A stretch of DNA of 24,423 bases from contig UQZC01000003.1 in assembly GCA_900545505.1 (NCBI GenBank), positions 1 to 24,423 of the forward strand, written 5' to 3'. This DNA is from an uncultured Collinsella sp. GTDB taxonomy: Bacteria; Actinomycetota; Coriobacteriia; Coriobacteriales; Coriobacteriaceae. Made by a program: the position numbers and the translations under genes. Positions within the stretch are counted from its first letter, which is position 1; each line of letters opens with the position of its first letter. Below, piece after piece: positions 7,506 through 15,200 of this stretch. Below the pieces are notes generated by a model, which saw only the letters and a list, made by a program, of their open reading frames with translations, did not search any database and was not told where the DNA came from.

Positions 7506-8585
7506 ATGAAGTTTCTTAAAGACAAGCAGACGCGTCACGACTTTGTCACGTACGCCATGTGCATCGTGGCCTTCGCCATCGTGTTCTTTATGCAGTCTAA
7601 CCACATGATTCCGCGCATGATCGCCGGTCAGCTGGTTCCCATCACGGCCTATATCGTCATGGCCATTTCCCTTAACCTCGTCGTCGGCATCGCGGGCGAC
7701 TTGTCGCTGGGCCACGCAGGCTTTATGAGTGTCGGCGCCTATACGGGAATCGTCACCGCCGTCGCGCTGGAGAGCGCCGTTCCCTCCGATCCGGTGCGCC
7801 TTATCATCAGTATCGTGGTCGGCGCCATCGCTGCCGCCATCCTGGGCTTCTTGATTGGCATCCCGGTCCTTCGTCTGAGCGGCGATTACCTGGCTATCGT
7901 GACGCTGGCCTTTGGCGAGATTATCAAGGAGATCGTCACCTGCCTCATTGTGGGCGTCGATTCCCGCGGCCTGCATGTGATCTTTAACATCACGGGTAAC
8001 TCTACGATCGACGACCTGCACCTGCTCGAGGACGGCACCGCCATCATCAAGGGCGCCCAGGGCGCCTCGGGCGTGTCGACGTACTCGACCTTCCTCGCCG
8101 GTGCCATCCTGGTCATGGTCGCACTCGTGATCGTGCTCAACCTGGTTCGCAGCCGTACCGGCCGTGCCATTATGGCCGTGCGCGATAACAAGATTGCAGC
8201 CGAGTCCGTAGGCATCTCCGTCACCGAGTACCGCATGATCGCCTTCGTGGTTTCCGCTGCCCTCGCCGGTGCTGCCGGAGCCCTCTTCGGCGGTAACTTC
8301 TCGCAGCTCTCCGCCACCAAGTTCGACTTCAACACGTCCATTCTCATCCTGGTGTTCGTGGTCCTGGGCGGTCTGGGCAATATGCGCGGCTCCGTCATCG
8401 CGGCGGCGCTGCTCACGGTGCTTCCCGAGCTGCTTCGTCAGTTCTCGGACTACCGCATGCTCATCTACGCCATCGTGCTGATCCTGGTCATGATTTTTAC
8501 CAACAACCCGCAGCTCAAGGCGTTCTTCGGTCGCGTCAAGGACCGCTTTGCTTCCAAGAAGGAGGTGGCAGCCGATGCCCAGTAA
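7506..8585 (+). CDS. livM: Branched-chain amino acid ABC importer, permease LivM
   Basis: Second membrane subunit, 359 residues, predicted to span the membrane about 9-10 times. It carries the LivM blocks 'SLNLVVGIAGDLSLGHAGFM', 'RLSGDYLAIVTLAFGEI', the coupling loop 'RAIMAVRDNKIAAESVGI' and 'LGGLGNMRGSVIAA'. I take the ATG at 7506, with AGGTGAG overlapping the livH stop as ribosome-binding site. A GTG at 7497, directly after that stop, is possible and would add three residues. It overlaps livG by 11 bp, a sign of coupled translation. Confidence 0.92.
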   Translation: MKFLKDKQTRHDFVTYAMCIVAFAIVFFMQSNHMIPRMIAGQLVPITAYIVMAISLNLVVGIAGDLSLGHAGFMSVGAYTGIVTAVALESAVPSDPVRLIISIVVGAIAAAILGFLIGIPVLRLSGDYLAIVTLAFGEIIKEIVTCLIVGVDSRGLHVIFNITGNSTIDDLHLLEDGTAIIKGAQGASGVSTYSTFLAGAILVMVALVIVLNLVRSRTGRAIMAVRDNKIAAESVGISVTEYRMIAFVVSAALAGAAGALFGGNFSQLSATKFDFNTSILILVFVVLGGLGNMRGSVIAAALLTVLPELLRQFSDYRMLIYAIVLILVMIFTNNPQLKAFFGRVKDRFASKKEVAADAQ

Positions 8586-9435
8586 ATTTGAGTTCAAGAA
8601 GGGCAAGATGGTCCCGTATCCTTCTGGCGCCATCGTTCCCGATCGTGACCTGGGCGAGCGCCCTGCACTCGAGTGCATCCACCTGGGCATTGAGTTCGGT
8701 GGCCTTAAGGCAGTCGACGACTTTAGCCTGACTATCGGCAAGACCGAGATCGCCGGTCTGATCGGTCCCAACGGCGCCGGCAAGACCACGGTCTTCAACC
8801 TGCTCACCAAGGTGTACCAGCCCACGCATGGCACCATCCTGCTCGACGGCGAGGACACCTCGGGCAAGTCGGTCTACCAGGTCAACCGCATGGGTATTGC
8901 CCGTACCTTCCAGAACATTCGCCTATTCAACACCATGACGGTGGAGGATAACGTCAAGGTCGGCCTGCATAACCAGGAGCGTTACTCCGGCTTTGAGGGC
9001 GTGCTGCGCCTGCCGACGTATTGGAAGCACGAGAAGGCTGCTCACGAGCGCGCCATGGAGCTGCTGTCCATCTTTGATATGGAGCATCTGGCAAACGAGC
9101 AGGCCGGATCGCTGCCTTACGGCGCTCAGCGTCGTCTGGAGATCGTCCGCGCGCTTGCCACCAACCCCAAGCTACTGCTGCTCGACGAGCCTGCTGCCGG
9201 CATGAACCCGTCCGAGACCGCGGAGCTCATGGAGAACATCGTCAAGATTCGCGACACCTTTGGCATTGCCATCATGCTTATCGAGCATGATATGTCGCTC
9301 GTTATGAACATCTGCGAGGGCATCTGCGTGCTCAACTTTGGTAAGGTCATCGCCAAGGGCACGGCAGAGGAAATCCAGAACAACGACGCTGTTATTGAGG
9401 CATATCTGGGCAAGCAGGATAAGGGGGAGAACTAA
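8575..9435 (+). CDS. livG: Branched-chain amino acid ABC importer, ATP-binding protein LivG
   Basis: Cytoplasmic ATPase, 286 residues. It has Walker A 'GPNGAGKTT', the Q-loop region 'ARTFQNIRLF', a degenerate ABC signature 'LPYGAQRRLEI', Walker B 'LLLLDEPAAGMNP' and 'LIEHDM' as H-loop. The C-terminal 'VLNFGKVIAKGT...EIQNNDAVIEAYLG' matches the branched-chain ATPase tail. The signature normally reads LSGGQ or LSYGQ, so LPYGAQ is within the LivG range. The ATG at 8575 has GGAGG 9 nt upstream, inside livM. An N-terminal stretch of about 25 residues precedes the ABC domain. livF begins on the next base after the stop. Confidence 0.94.
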   Translation: MPSKFEFKKGKMVPYPSGAIVPDRDLGERPALECIHLGIEFGGLKAVDDFSLTIGKTEIAGLIGPNGAGKTTVFNLLTKVYQPTHGTILLDGEDTSGKSVYQVNRMGIARTFQNIRLFNTMTVEDNVKVGLHNQERYSGFEGVLRLPTYWKHEKAAHERAMELLSIFDMEHLANEQAGSLPYGAQRRLEIVRALATNPKLLLLDEPAAGMNPSETAELMENIVKIRDTFGIAIMLIEHDMSLVMNICEGICVLNFGKVIAKGTAEEIQNNDAVIEAYLGKQDKGEN

Positions 9436-10149
9436 ATGGCAGAGCCGATGCTTTCCGTCTACAACATCAACGTCTGGTACGGCGCCATCCACGCCATTAA
9501 GGACATCTCCTTTAACGTTAACGAGGGCGAGATCGTGGCCTTGATTGGTGCCAACGGTGCCGGCAAGTCCACAACGCTCAAGACCGTCTCGGGCCTGCTG
9601 CGTTCCAAGACCGGTTCCATCAAGTTTATGGGCGAGGACATTACCCATCCGCCCGCCGACAAGCTGGTTGGTAAGGGCCTGGCTCAGGTCCCCGAGGGTC
9701 GTCGCGCCTTTTTGCAGATGACGGTCGAGGAGAACCTGGAGATGGGTGCCTATACGCAGCCCAAGTCCACGGTGGCTCCGGGCCTGGAGCGCGTCTACGA
9801 GCAGTTCCCGCGCCTGAAGGAACGTCGTCGCCAGGTCGCCGGCACCCTTTCGGGCGGCGAGCAGCAGATGCTCGTTATGGGGCGCGCCCTTATGAGTAAC
9901 CCCAAACTGCTTATGCTCGACGAACCTTCCATGGGTCTGGCACCGATTCTGATCGAACAGATCTTCCAGATTGTCGAGGACCTGCACAAGGCCGGTACCA
10001 CGGTACTTCTGGTCGAGCAAAACGCGCAGATGGCGCTTTCCATCGCCACGCGCGGTTACGTGCTCGAGACCGGCAAAATCACCATGACCGGCACCGGCCA
10101 AGAGCTCCTGCATGACGACAACGTCCGCAAAGCCTACCTCGGAGGCTAA
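9436..10149 (+). CDS. livF: Branched-chain amino acid ABC importer, ATP-binding protein LivF
   Basis: Second ATPase of the importer, 237 residues, the usual LivF length. Walker A 'GANGAGKST' lies at about 38-46, followed by 'AQVPEGRRAFLQMTVEENL' (a LivF hallmark), the signature LSGGEQQ, Walker B 'LLMLDEPSMGLAP' and the H-loop 'LLVEQNAQ'. The ATG at 9436 immediately follows the livG stop, with GGGGGAG as ribosome-binding site. It is the last gene of the operon and is followed by a strong terminator. Confidence 0.95.
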   Translation: MAEPMLSVYNINVWYGAIHAIKDISFNVNEGEIVALIGANGAGKSTTLKTVSGLLRSKTGSIKFMGEDITHPPADKLVGKGLAQVPEGRRAFLQMTVEENLEMGAYTQPKSTVAPGLERVYEQFPRLKERRRQVAGTLSGGEQQMLVMGRALMSNPKLLMLDEPSMGLAPILIEQIFQIVEDLHKAGTTVLLVEQNAQMALSIATRGYVLETGKITMTGTGQELLHDDNVRKAYLGG

Positions 10150-10163
10150 CCCACCTAACAAAA

Positions 10164-10197
10164 GGGGCGCTGACTATCTCAGTCAGCGCCCCCTTTT
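10164..10197 (+). terminator. Intrinsic terminator of the liv operon
   Basis: A perfect 12-bp stem, GGGGCGCTGACT (10164-10175) with AGTCAGCGCCCC (10181-10192), loop ATCTC, is followed by CTTTT. AAA before the stem may extend it and allow some reverse termination. Confidence 0.93.
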
Positions 10198-10266
10198 AAG
10201 TTGCGGTGAAATAGGGACTGAATACGGGCTCCAGAGGCCAAAAGAGTCCCTATTCCACCGCAACTT
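10198..10266. repeat. Long inverted repeat (22-bp arms, 25-nt loop)
   Basis: Arms at 10198-10219 and 10245-10266 are complementary over 22 positions with one mismatch; each contains TTGCGGTG and ATAGGGACT. The element starts right after the liv terminator U-run and ends about 60 bp before cutC. It has no U-tail, so it is not a normal terminator. A palindromic intergenic repeat or MITE-like element is the likeliest reading. Confidence 0.7.
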
Positions 10267-10324
10267 CATGGGGATGTGTGACAATGCCCGTCGGAAAACA
10301 TCTGTTGTCTTTGGGGGTCTATCT

Positions 10325-11002
10325 ATGCTGTACGAGTTTTGTGCTGAGAACTTTGAGCGGGTGCCGGCGGCTATCGATGCCGGTGCAAAGCGTATCGAAC
10401 TGTGCGACAACCTTGCCGTCGGTGGCACTACGCCTTCGGCCGGTGTTATCAGCGCTACGACCAGCTATGCCCACGAGCACGATGCACGGGTGATGTGCAT
10501 GATTCGCCCGCGTGGCGGCGACTTTCACTACAACCAGGACGAGCTGCGTATGATGGAGATGGACCTGGGCCTTGCCGTGAGCGCCGGCGTTGACGGCTTG
10601 GTCTTTGGCTGCTGCAAGCCCTGCGCTGGCGGATGGGCGCTCGACGAGCTTACGTTGGCCGCCCTCGTGATGGCCGCGGGCTGCGCGACCGAGGAATGCA
10701 AGCGTGAGCCCATCGACATCACCTTTCACATGGCGTTTGACCAGCTCTCGCCCGAGGCTCAACTCGATGCCGTCGACACACTCGCCGATTGCGGCGTTAC
10801 GCGCATCCTGACGCACGGCGGTGCCGCCGGCACGCCGATCGAGGACAACCTGGAGCATCTGTCGCGTCTTATCGAGTGTGCGGGCGACCGCTTGACCATC
10901 CTTCCCGGCGGCGGCATTTCCACGGTCAACCGCGATACCGTGGCGGCGGCACTGGGCGTCTCCGAGCTCCATGGCACCAAGATTGTGCCGCTGGAGGTGT
11001 AG
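10325..11002 (+). CDS. cutC: CutC family protein (copper homeostasis family)
   Basis: A 225-residue TIM-barrel protein of the CutC family. The family was named for copper tolerance in E. coli, but its biochemical role is not settled. Hallmarks are 'GAKRIELCDNLAVGGTTPS' near the N-terminus, 'MIRPRGGDFHY', 'VDGLVFG', 'ITFHMAFDQ', 'RILTHGG' and 'ILPGGGIS', with 'ELHGTKIV' at the C-terminus. The ATG at 10325 has GGGGG 7 nt upstream. A possible extended -10 (TGTGACAAT, 10277-10285) lies upstream with no good -35. The next gene begins 3 nt after the stop and is probably translationally coupled. Confidence 0.9.
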   Translation: MLYEFCAENFERVPAAIDAGAKRIELCDNLAVGGTTPSAGVISATTSYAHEHDARVMCMIRPRGGDFHYNQDELRMMEMDLGLAVSAGVDGLVFGCCKPCAGGWALDELTLAALVMAAGCATEECKREPIDITFHMAFDQLSPEAQLDAVDTLADCGVTRILTHGGAAGTPIEDNLEHLSRLIECAGDRLTILPGGGISTVNRDTVAAALGVSELHGTKIVPLEV

Positions 11003-11005
11003 CCC

Positions 11006-11803
11006 GTGGCACTTGTATTCGATGTCCAGCAGGCGAGCGGTAAGCCCGACGATAATCGTCGCCCTGGCACCGCGTGCCCCTTTTGCGACACGGAGGGGCT
11101 TGCCAACATCATCCAGCGCGATGGCGACTGCATCTGGCTCGAGAATAAGTTCAAGACATTGCGGGCCACACGTCAGACCGTATTGATCGAGTCTGCCAAT
11201 CACGACGCCGACCTGGTGACCTATGAACCGGATGAGCTGCATCATGTGATGCGGTTTGCCCTGGGCTGTTGGCAGCAGATGATCGATTCCCAACAGTACT
11301 GCAGTGTGCTCATGTACAAGAACAAAGGCCCGCTTTCGGGCGGCAGCCTCGTCCATCCACACATGCAGATTGTGGGCTTGGAACAGGAGGACGGCTATGC
11401 GGCGCTGGCCTCAGCCAACTTTGAAGGCATCAGTGTCTGGCAACAGGGGAGAATCTCGGTCGACATCTCAACCGAACCGATCATGGGGTTCTTTGAGATC
11501 AACGTTTCAGCCCCGCAGGGAATCGCTGCCAGCGATGACACGAGAGACCAAGCCGAGGCGGATCTCTTCGCCGATGCGATCCAGGTAGCTCTGCGCTATA
11601 TCCTGAACGAGCACCACGGTGGTCGCGCAGAGTCGTACAACCTGTTCTTCTATCACCTGGGCGGTCGGACCATTGCCAAGGCGCTGCCACGTTGGGTGGT
11701 TTCGCCCTACTTTGTCGGCTATCGTTTGGCCCAGGTCAATGCTGAGACAACGCTCGATATCGATGCTGAGCGCCTGCGTGCGCATCTGGAAACGCTCGTA
11801 TAG
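11006..11803 (+). CDS. DUF4931 / galactose-1-phosphate uridylyltransferase-like HIT-superfamily protein
   Basis: A 265-residue protein with a zinc-type 'ACPFCDTEG' knuckle near residue 23, 'WLENKFKTL', 'LIESANHDADL' and the nucleotidyl-transferase-like 'GPLSGGSLVHPHMQIVG'. The HPHMQ motif matches the HxHxQ active site of GalT/HIT enzymes, and a related zinc-binding Cys pair is present. This layout fits the DUF4931 family, whose substrate is not established as far as I know. GTG at 11006 is preferred because GGAGG lies 8 nt upstream, overlapping the end of cutC. It is coupled to cutC and converges with a transporter gene. Confidence 0.75.
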   Translation: MALVFDVQQASGKPDDNRRPGTACPFCDTEGLANIIQRDGDCIWLENKFKTLRATRQTVLIESANHDADLVTYEPDELHHVMRFALGCWQQMIDSQQYCSVLMYKNKGPLSGGSLVHPHMQIVGLEQEDGYAALASANFEGISVWQQGRISVDISTEPIMGFFEINVSAPQGIAASDDTRDQAEADLFADAIQVALRYILNEHHGGRAESYNLFFYHLGGRTIAKALPRWVVSPYFVGYRLAQVNAETTLDIDAERLRAHLETLV

Positions 11804-11805
11804 CA

Positions 11806-11835
11806 AGACTAACACCCGCGTAATGCGGACAGTCT
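11806..11835. terminator. Weak hairpin between convergent genes
   Basis: AGACT (11806-11810) pairs with AGTCT (11831-11835) around an inner CCGC-GTAAT-GCGG stem. It lies between the two convergent stop codons and has no U-run, so termination is uncertain. Confidence 0.3.
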
Positions 11836-12832
11836 AGCGTGCCATGGCGTCGCGGCCGGCTTCGACGCGCTTGCGCTGGGCGGCGCGCTCCTCGCCGGTC
11901 AGACGCTCAAAGAGATGCCCGATAAGCGAGGCGAGTACCTGCTGAAACAGCGTTCCGCACATGACGGGAAACACGACTTCGCCCGGAAAGTACTGCGTGG
12001 CGATGACGGCGCCCGAAGAGATGTTACGCATGCCGCAGGTAAAGCACATGGTGGTCGTCTCGCTATATGGCAGATGCAGCGTATGGGCGACCAGAAAACC
12101 GACGACAAAGCCACTGATGGCGAAGACCAAAATAAAGAGGGCGACTTCCAAGCGCACCGCGTTCATGTGCAGCACGTACTCGCTCATGGCGGTGGAGTTG
12201 GAGGCGATAACGCCCATCATCATGAATTTGCAGGCGGGCGAGAGCACGGGGGAGAGTTTTTCGTGCCCCCATCCGCGCGTGAGCTCGTTGATCACGATGC
12301 CGAGCACGGCGGGGATGGCGATCATAAAGGCCATGTCTTGCATCATGCTCGGCACATCGATCGAGACGGTGGCGCCCAGCAGGAGCTTGAGCGTGAGCGG
12401 AATCGTCACAGGGGAGATAACCGAGGACGTCAGGATGATGGTGAGCGCGAGCGGGCCGTTGCCGCCGAACATGCTAATCCACATAAAGGCAGTGACCGCC
12501 ACGGGTACGCTGTACTCGAGCACGATGCCGCAGACAAGGTTGGGATTGGAGCCAAAGAATAACGATCCCATGGCATAGGCCGCGATGGGAATAAGCGCCG
12601 CCGAGACGAGCAGTGCCAAAATCAGGTGCAGGGGACGGCGGAACACCTCGGCTACCTGGTGGAAGGTGTTGCTGAGCGCACCCTGAAACGTCATAAAGGC
12701 GAAGAGGGCGGGAACAATGGGCTTGAGCACGCCAATCTGCTGGGGAAAGAGCACGCCGAGCGCCACGCAAATCGGAACGATGACCTGCATATGCCCCGCG
12801 AGGAACTTTCCCAGTCCAGTCCATTGCTTCAT
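11834..12832 (-). CDS. Bile acid:sodium symporter (BASS/SBF) family transporter
   Basis: A 332-residue membrane protein with about 9-10 hydrophobic helices. It contains 'FAFMTFQGALS' near the N-terminus, 'LEYSVPVAVTAFMW' in the middle and 'FTCGMRNISSGAVIATQYFP' towards the C-terminus. The last matches the conserved 'GMRN' block of the SBF/BASS family. These secondary transporters move organic anions such as bile acids, pantothenate or keto acids with Na+; bacterial members are often not bile-acid transporters. The tail is basic and cytoplasmic. The ATG at 12832 has a GGGA site 4 nt upstream and a better AAAGGGAG further away. The gene is isolated and convergent with the DUF4931 gene. A BaiA-like dehydrogenase remnant lies about 10 kb away, but linkage is not implied. 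Confidence 0.8.
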   Translation of the reverse strand: MKQWTGLGKFLAGHMQVIVPICVALGVLFPQQIGVLKPIVPALFAFMTFQGALSNTFHQVAEVFRRPLHLILALLVSAALIPIAAYAMGSLFFGSNPNLVCGIVLEYSVPVAVTAFMWISMFGGNGPLALTIILTSSVISPVTIPLTLKLLLGATVSIDVPSMMQDMAFMIAIPAVLGIVINELTRGWGHEKLSPVLSPACKFMMMGVIASNSTAMSEYVLHMNAVRLEVALFILVFAISGFVVGFLVAHTLHLPYSETTTMCFTCGMRNISSGAVIATQYFPGEVVFPVMCGTLFQQVLASLIGHLFERLTGEERAAQRKRVEAGRDAMAR

Positions 12833-12992
12833 ATGTCCCGTGACTCCCTTTATCCGCGAACTCGTTTGTATGGATATGCTAGACGCTCGTATGCGTCCGT
12901 GCGGCTGAAACGCTCGATTATTTCGAGGCTATTACCGGCATCGTTTACCGAAACCGCGGCGTGCTGCGGCGATTTGCGTCCGCGTTGCACGG

Positions 12993-13034
12993 TATAATAA
13001 ATCCGTTCAACAGATCTGCCTGCCGAAGCGGGCA
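12993..13034 (+). promoter_or_regulatory. Candidate recJ promoter -10 and leader hairpin
   Basis: A perfect TATAAT lies at 12993-12998, about 110 bp upstream of recJ, without a good -35 at 16-18 bp. Downstream a 7-bp stem TGCCTGC-CGAA-GCGGGCA (13017-13034) sits in the presumed 5' leader. Confidence 0.45.
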
Positions 13035-13054
13035 TACACAGAGGACTCATCGCT

Positions 13055-13120
13055 ATGAACCGTGAGAGGTATCGCGGCGACCTGCCCCTATCAGGGGTGG
13101 GTGCCTATGTCATCGCTTAA
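13055..13120 (+). CDS. Short upstream open frame overlapping the recJ start
   Basis: An ATG at 13055 with AGAGGA about 8 nt upstream opens a 21-codon frame that ends at TAA 13118-13120, overlapping the recJ start by 14 bp. The recJ ATG has only a weak GGGTGGG site, so translation of recJ may be coupled to this frame. The encoded peptide resembles nothing I recognise. It may be only a chance frame. Confidence 0.3.
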   Translation: MNRERYRGDLPLSGVGAYVIA

Positions 13121-15200
13121 GACGACGCATCGCTGGGCGGTCGCTCAGCAAAACCCCGAGCTCGAAAAGGAGCTTTCGGCTGGTCTGGGCATTCCCGGGC
13201 TGGTGGCGCGCATTATGGTCGCGCACGGCATTGGCTCCATCAAAGAGGGCCAATTGTTTTTGACGCCTTCGCTCGATCGCGACTGGGCCGACCCACTCAT
13301 TATCCCGGGCATGTCAGTCGTTGCCGACCGCGTCGAGCGTGCTATTCGCAACCACGAGCACATTGCAGTCTTTGGCGATTTTGACGTTGACGGTATTACG
13401 TCGACTTGCCTGTTGACCGAGGCGCTGCGCACGTTTGGCGCCGATGTCACGCCGTTTATTCCGCATCGCTTTGACGAGGGCTACGGTCTTTCGCGCGCGG
13501 CACTCGACCGCGTTAACGAGCTCGCTCGCCCCCAGCTGATCGTGACCGTCGATAACGGCATTGCCGCCAAGGAAGAGGTTTCCTACCTGGAGAGCCTGGG
13601 GATCGATTTGGTGGTCACGGACCATCACGAGCCCTCCGACCAGGTGCCGCAGGGTGTGCCCCTGACTGACCCCAAGCTCGAGGACGAGGGCCCCTCGCGT
13701 GAGCTTGCCGGTGCTGGTGTGGCGCTCAAGCTGGTGCAAGTCCTGGGTGAGCGCCTGGGCAAGCCGTCGTATTGGCGTTCGCTAATCGAGGTCGCGGCGC
13801 TGGGCACCGTGTCCGACATGATGCCGCTCACGCCCGAGAACCGCGCGCTGGTTGCCGAGGGCATCCAGCAGATGCGCGTAACCGCTCGCCCCGGCTATAT
13901 CGCGCTTGCCGCGCTCGCCAAGGCGGACCTTTCGAGCATTACGGCGGATGGCCTGTCATTCTCGCTCATTCCCCGCTTAAACGCTGCCGGTCGCATGGCC
14001 GATCCCAAGCTGGCGCTCGACCTGCTGCTTGCCCGCGATCCCATCGAAGCAAGCGCACTGGCGGCTGAGCTCGAGGAAATCAACCGCCAGCGCCGTGAGA
14101 TCGAGGCGGAGCTCACGCGCGATGCCATGGCAAAGGTCGAGGAGACCTATGACGGCGGACGCGCGATCGTCGTGGGCGGCGAAGGCTGGCACGAGGGCGT
14201 CAAGGGCATCGTGGCAAGCCGTCTGACCAACCGCTACCACGTGCCGGCGCTGCTGTTCTCGATCGAGGACGGTATCGCGCGCGGCTCTGGTCGCTCGGTG
14301 GGCAAAGTTAACCTGTTTGACGCCATCGAGCGCTGTTCCGACCTGATGATTCGTCGCGGCGGACATGCCGGTGCGGTGGGTGTGACTATCGAGGCATCCA
14401 AGCTCGACGAGTTCCGCCGTCGCCTTTCGGCCGTGCTATCGGAGCTTCCCGCCGAGGACTTTGAGGACACTGACGAGGTTGCCGCCACCGTTGACCTCTC
14501 CGAGCTAAATATCGAGACCATCGAGCAGATTTCCCGCCTTGAGCCGTTTGGCCAGGGTAATAAGGTGCCGCTGCTGGCTGCCGAGGGCGTGACGATGTGT
14601 GATCGCGCCGTGGTGGGTAAGACCGGCGAGCACATGCGCTTCGTGGCGACGGATGGCGCCGCGAGTGTGCCGGCCATCATGTTTCGTGTACCGCAAATCG
14701 ATAAGCTCATCAACTGCGATAGCGCTGTCGATTTGGTGTTCGAGGCCGTTGCCGAGCATTGGCAGGGTCGTGTGAAGCCCAAGCTCATGATCAAGGATGT
14801 TCTGGTCCGCGATACCACGCTGCCCAGCATCGACGATCCGGCATGCGAGCTTCGTCGTGGCGTGCAGCCGGCGGATTCCGGCCTGCGCCTGGAGTCGCGT
14901 AAGCGCGAGACGCTCGCCCAGCTTTCCTATACCGAGCTCACGCGCTCGCTTATCCATAGCTTTATCGGCTCCGCGCGCAGGTCGAGGCGCTCGATGCCCT
15001 GGCCGATCACCAAAGTGTTCTGGCCGTTATGGGAACGGGGCGCGGCAAGTCGCTCATCTTTCATGTGCATGCCGCGCGCGAGGCGGTTCTTCGCGGGCGT
15101 GCGAGCATCTTTGTCTATCCGCTGCGCGCGCTCGTTGCCGACCAGGCCTATCACCTCTCGTCGACGATGGCATCGCTTGGCATTGGCGTTGGCGTGCTGA
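13107..15200 (+). CDS. recJ: Single-stranded-DNA exonuclease RecJ (frame broken at its C-terminal fusion)
   Basis: RecJ degrades single-stranded DNA 5'-3' during recombination and mismatch repair. From the ATG at 13107 the protein reads 'MSSLKTTHRW' (RecJ-like N-terminus), then DHH-family motifs DFDVDG (about 91-96), VDNGI (148-152) and DHHEP (172-176). The DHHA1 domain follows with 'GWHEGVKGIVASRL' and 'RRGGHAGAVG', and then the OB region 'LEPFGQGNKVPLL'. All metal-binding motifs are intact. RecJ homology ends near residue 620 ('HSFIGSA', up to 14975). The remaining 74 codons to the stop at 15200 are out-of-frame helicase sequence and probably not meaningful. The natural product is probably a fusion of about 1090 residues with the helicase that follows. 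Confidence 0.85.
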   Translation: MSSLKTTHRWAVAQQNPELEKELSAGLGIPGLVARIMVAHGIGSIKEGQLFLTPSLDRDWADPLIIPGMSVVADRVERAIRNHEHIAVFGDFDVDGITSTCLLTEALRTFGADVTPFIPHRFDEGYGLSRAALDRVNELARPQLIVTVDNGIAAKEEVSYLESLGIDLVVTDHHEPSDQVPQGVPLTDPKLEDEGPSRELAGAGVALKLVQVLGERLGKPSYWRSLIEVAALGTVSDMMPLTPENRALVAEGIQQMRVTARPGYIALAALAKADLSSITADGLSFSLIPRLNAAGRMADPKLALDLLLARDPIEASALAAELEEINRQRREIEAELTRDAMAKVEETYDGGRAIVVGGEGWHEGVKGIVASRLTNRYHVPALLFSIEDGIARGSGRSVGKVNLFDAIERCSDLMIRRGGHAGAVGVTIEASKLDEFRRRLSAVLSELPAEDFEDTDEVAATVDLSELNIETIEQISRLEPFGQGNKVPLLAAEGVTMCDRAVVGKTGEHMRFVATDGAASVPAIMFRVPQIDKLINCDSAVDLVFEAVAEHWQGRVKPKLMIKDVLVRDTTLPSIDDPACELRRGVQPADSGLRLESRKRETLAQLSYTELTRSLIHSFIGSARRSRRSMPWPITKVFWPLWERGAASRSSFMCMPRARRFFAGVRASLSIRCARSLPTRPITSRRRWHRLALALAC

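Noticed and set aside
6591..8867. 758-codon open frame on the minus strand opposite livH and livM
   Set aside because: It is a mirror of G+C-rich codons on the plus strand: rich in His, Asp and Gly, with no recognisable domain, while the plus strand holds clear LivH and LivM proteins.
11834..12832. A bile-acid operon linking the BASS transporter with the BaiA-like dehydrogenase
   Set aside because: The two genes are about 10 kb apart with unrelated genes between, and many BASS proteins do not transport bile acids.
14973..14980. Programmed ribosomal frameshift joining recJ and the helicase
   Set aside because: No slippery heptamer or clear downstream stimulatory structure is seen at CCGCGCGCAGG; a small insertion/deletion or assembly error is simpler.
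15029..15031. ATG at 15029 as a true start of a separate helicase gene
   Set aside because: It lies in the strand leading into motif I and has no ribosome-binding site; a helicase started here would lack its Q-motif region.
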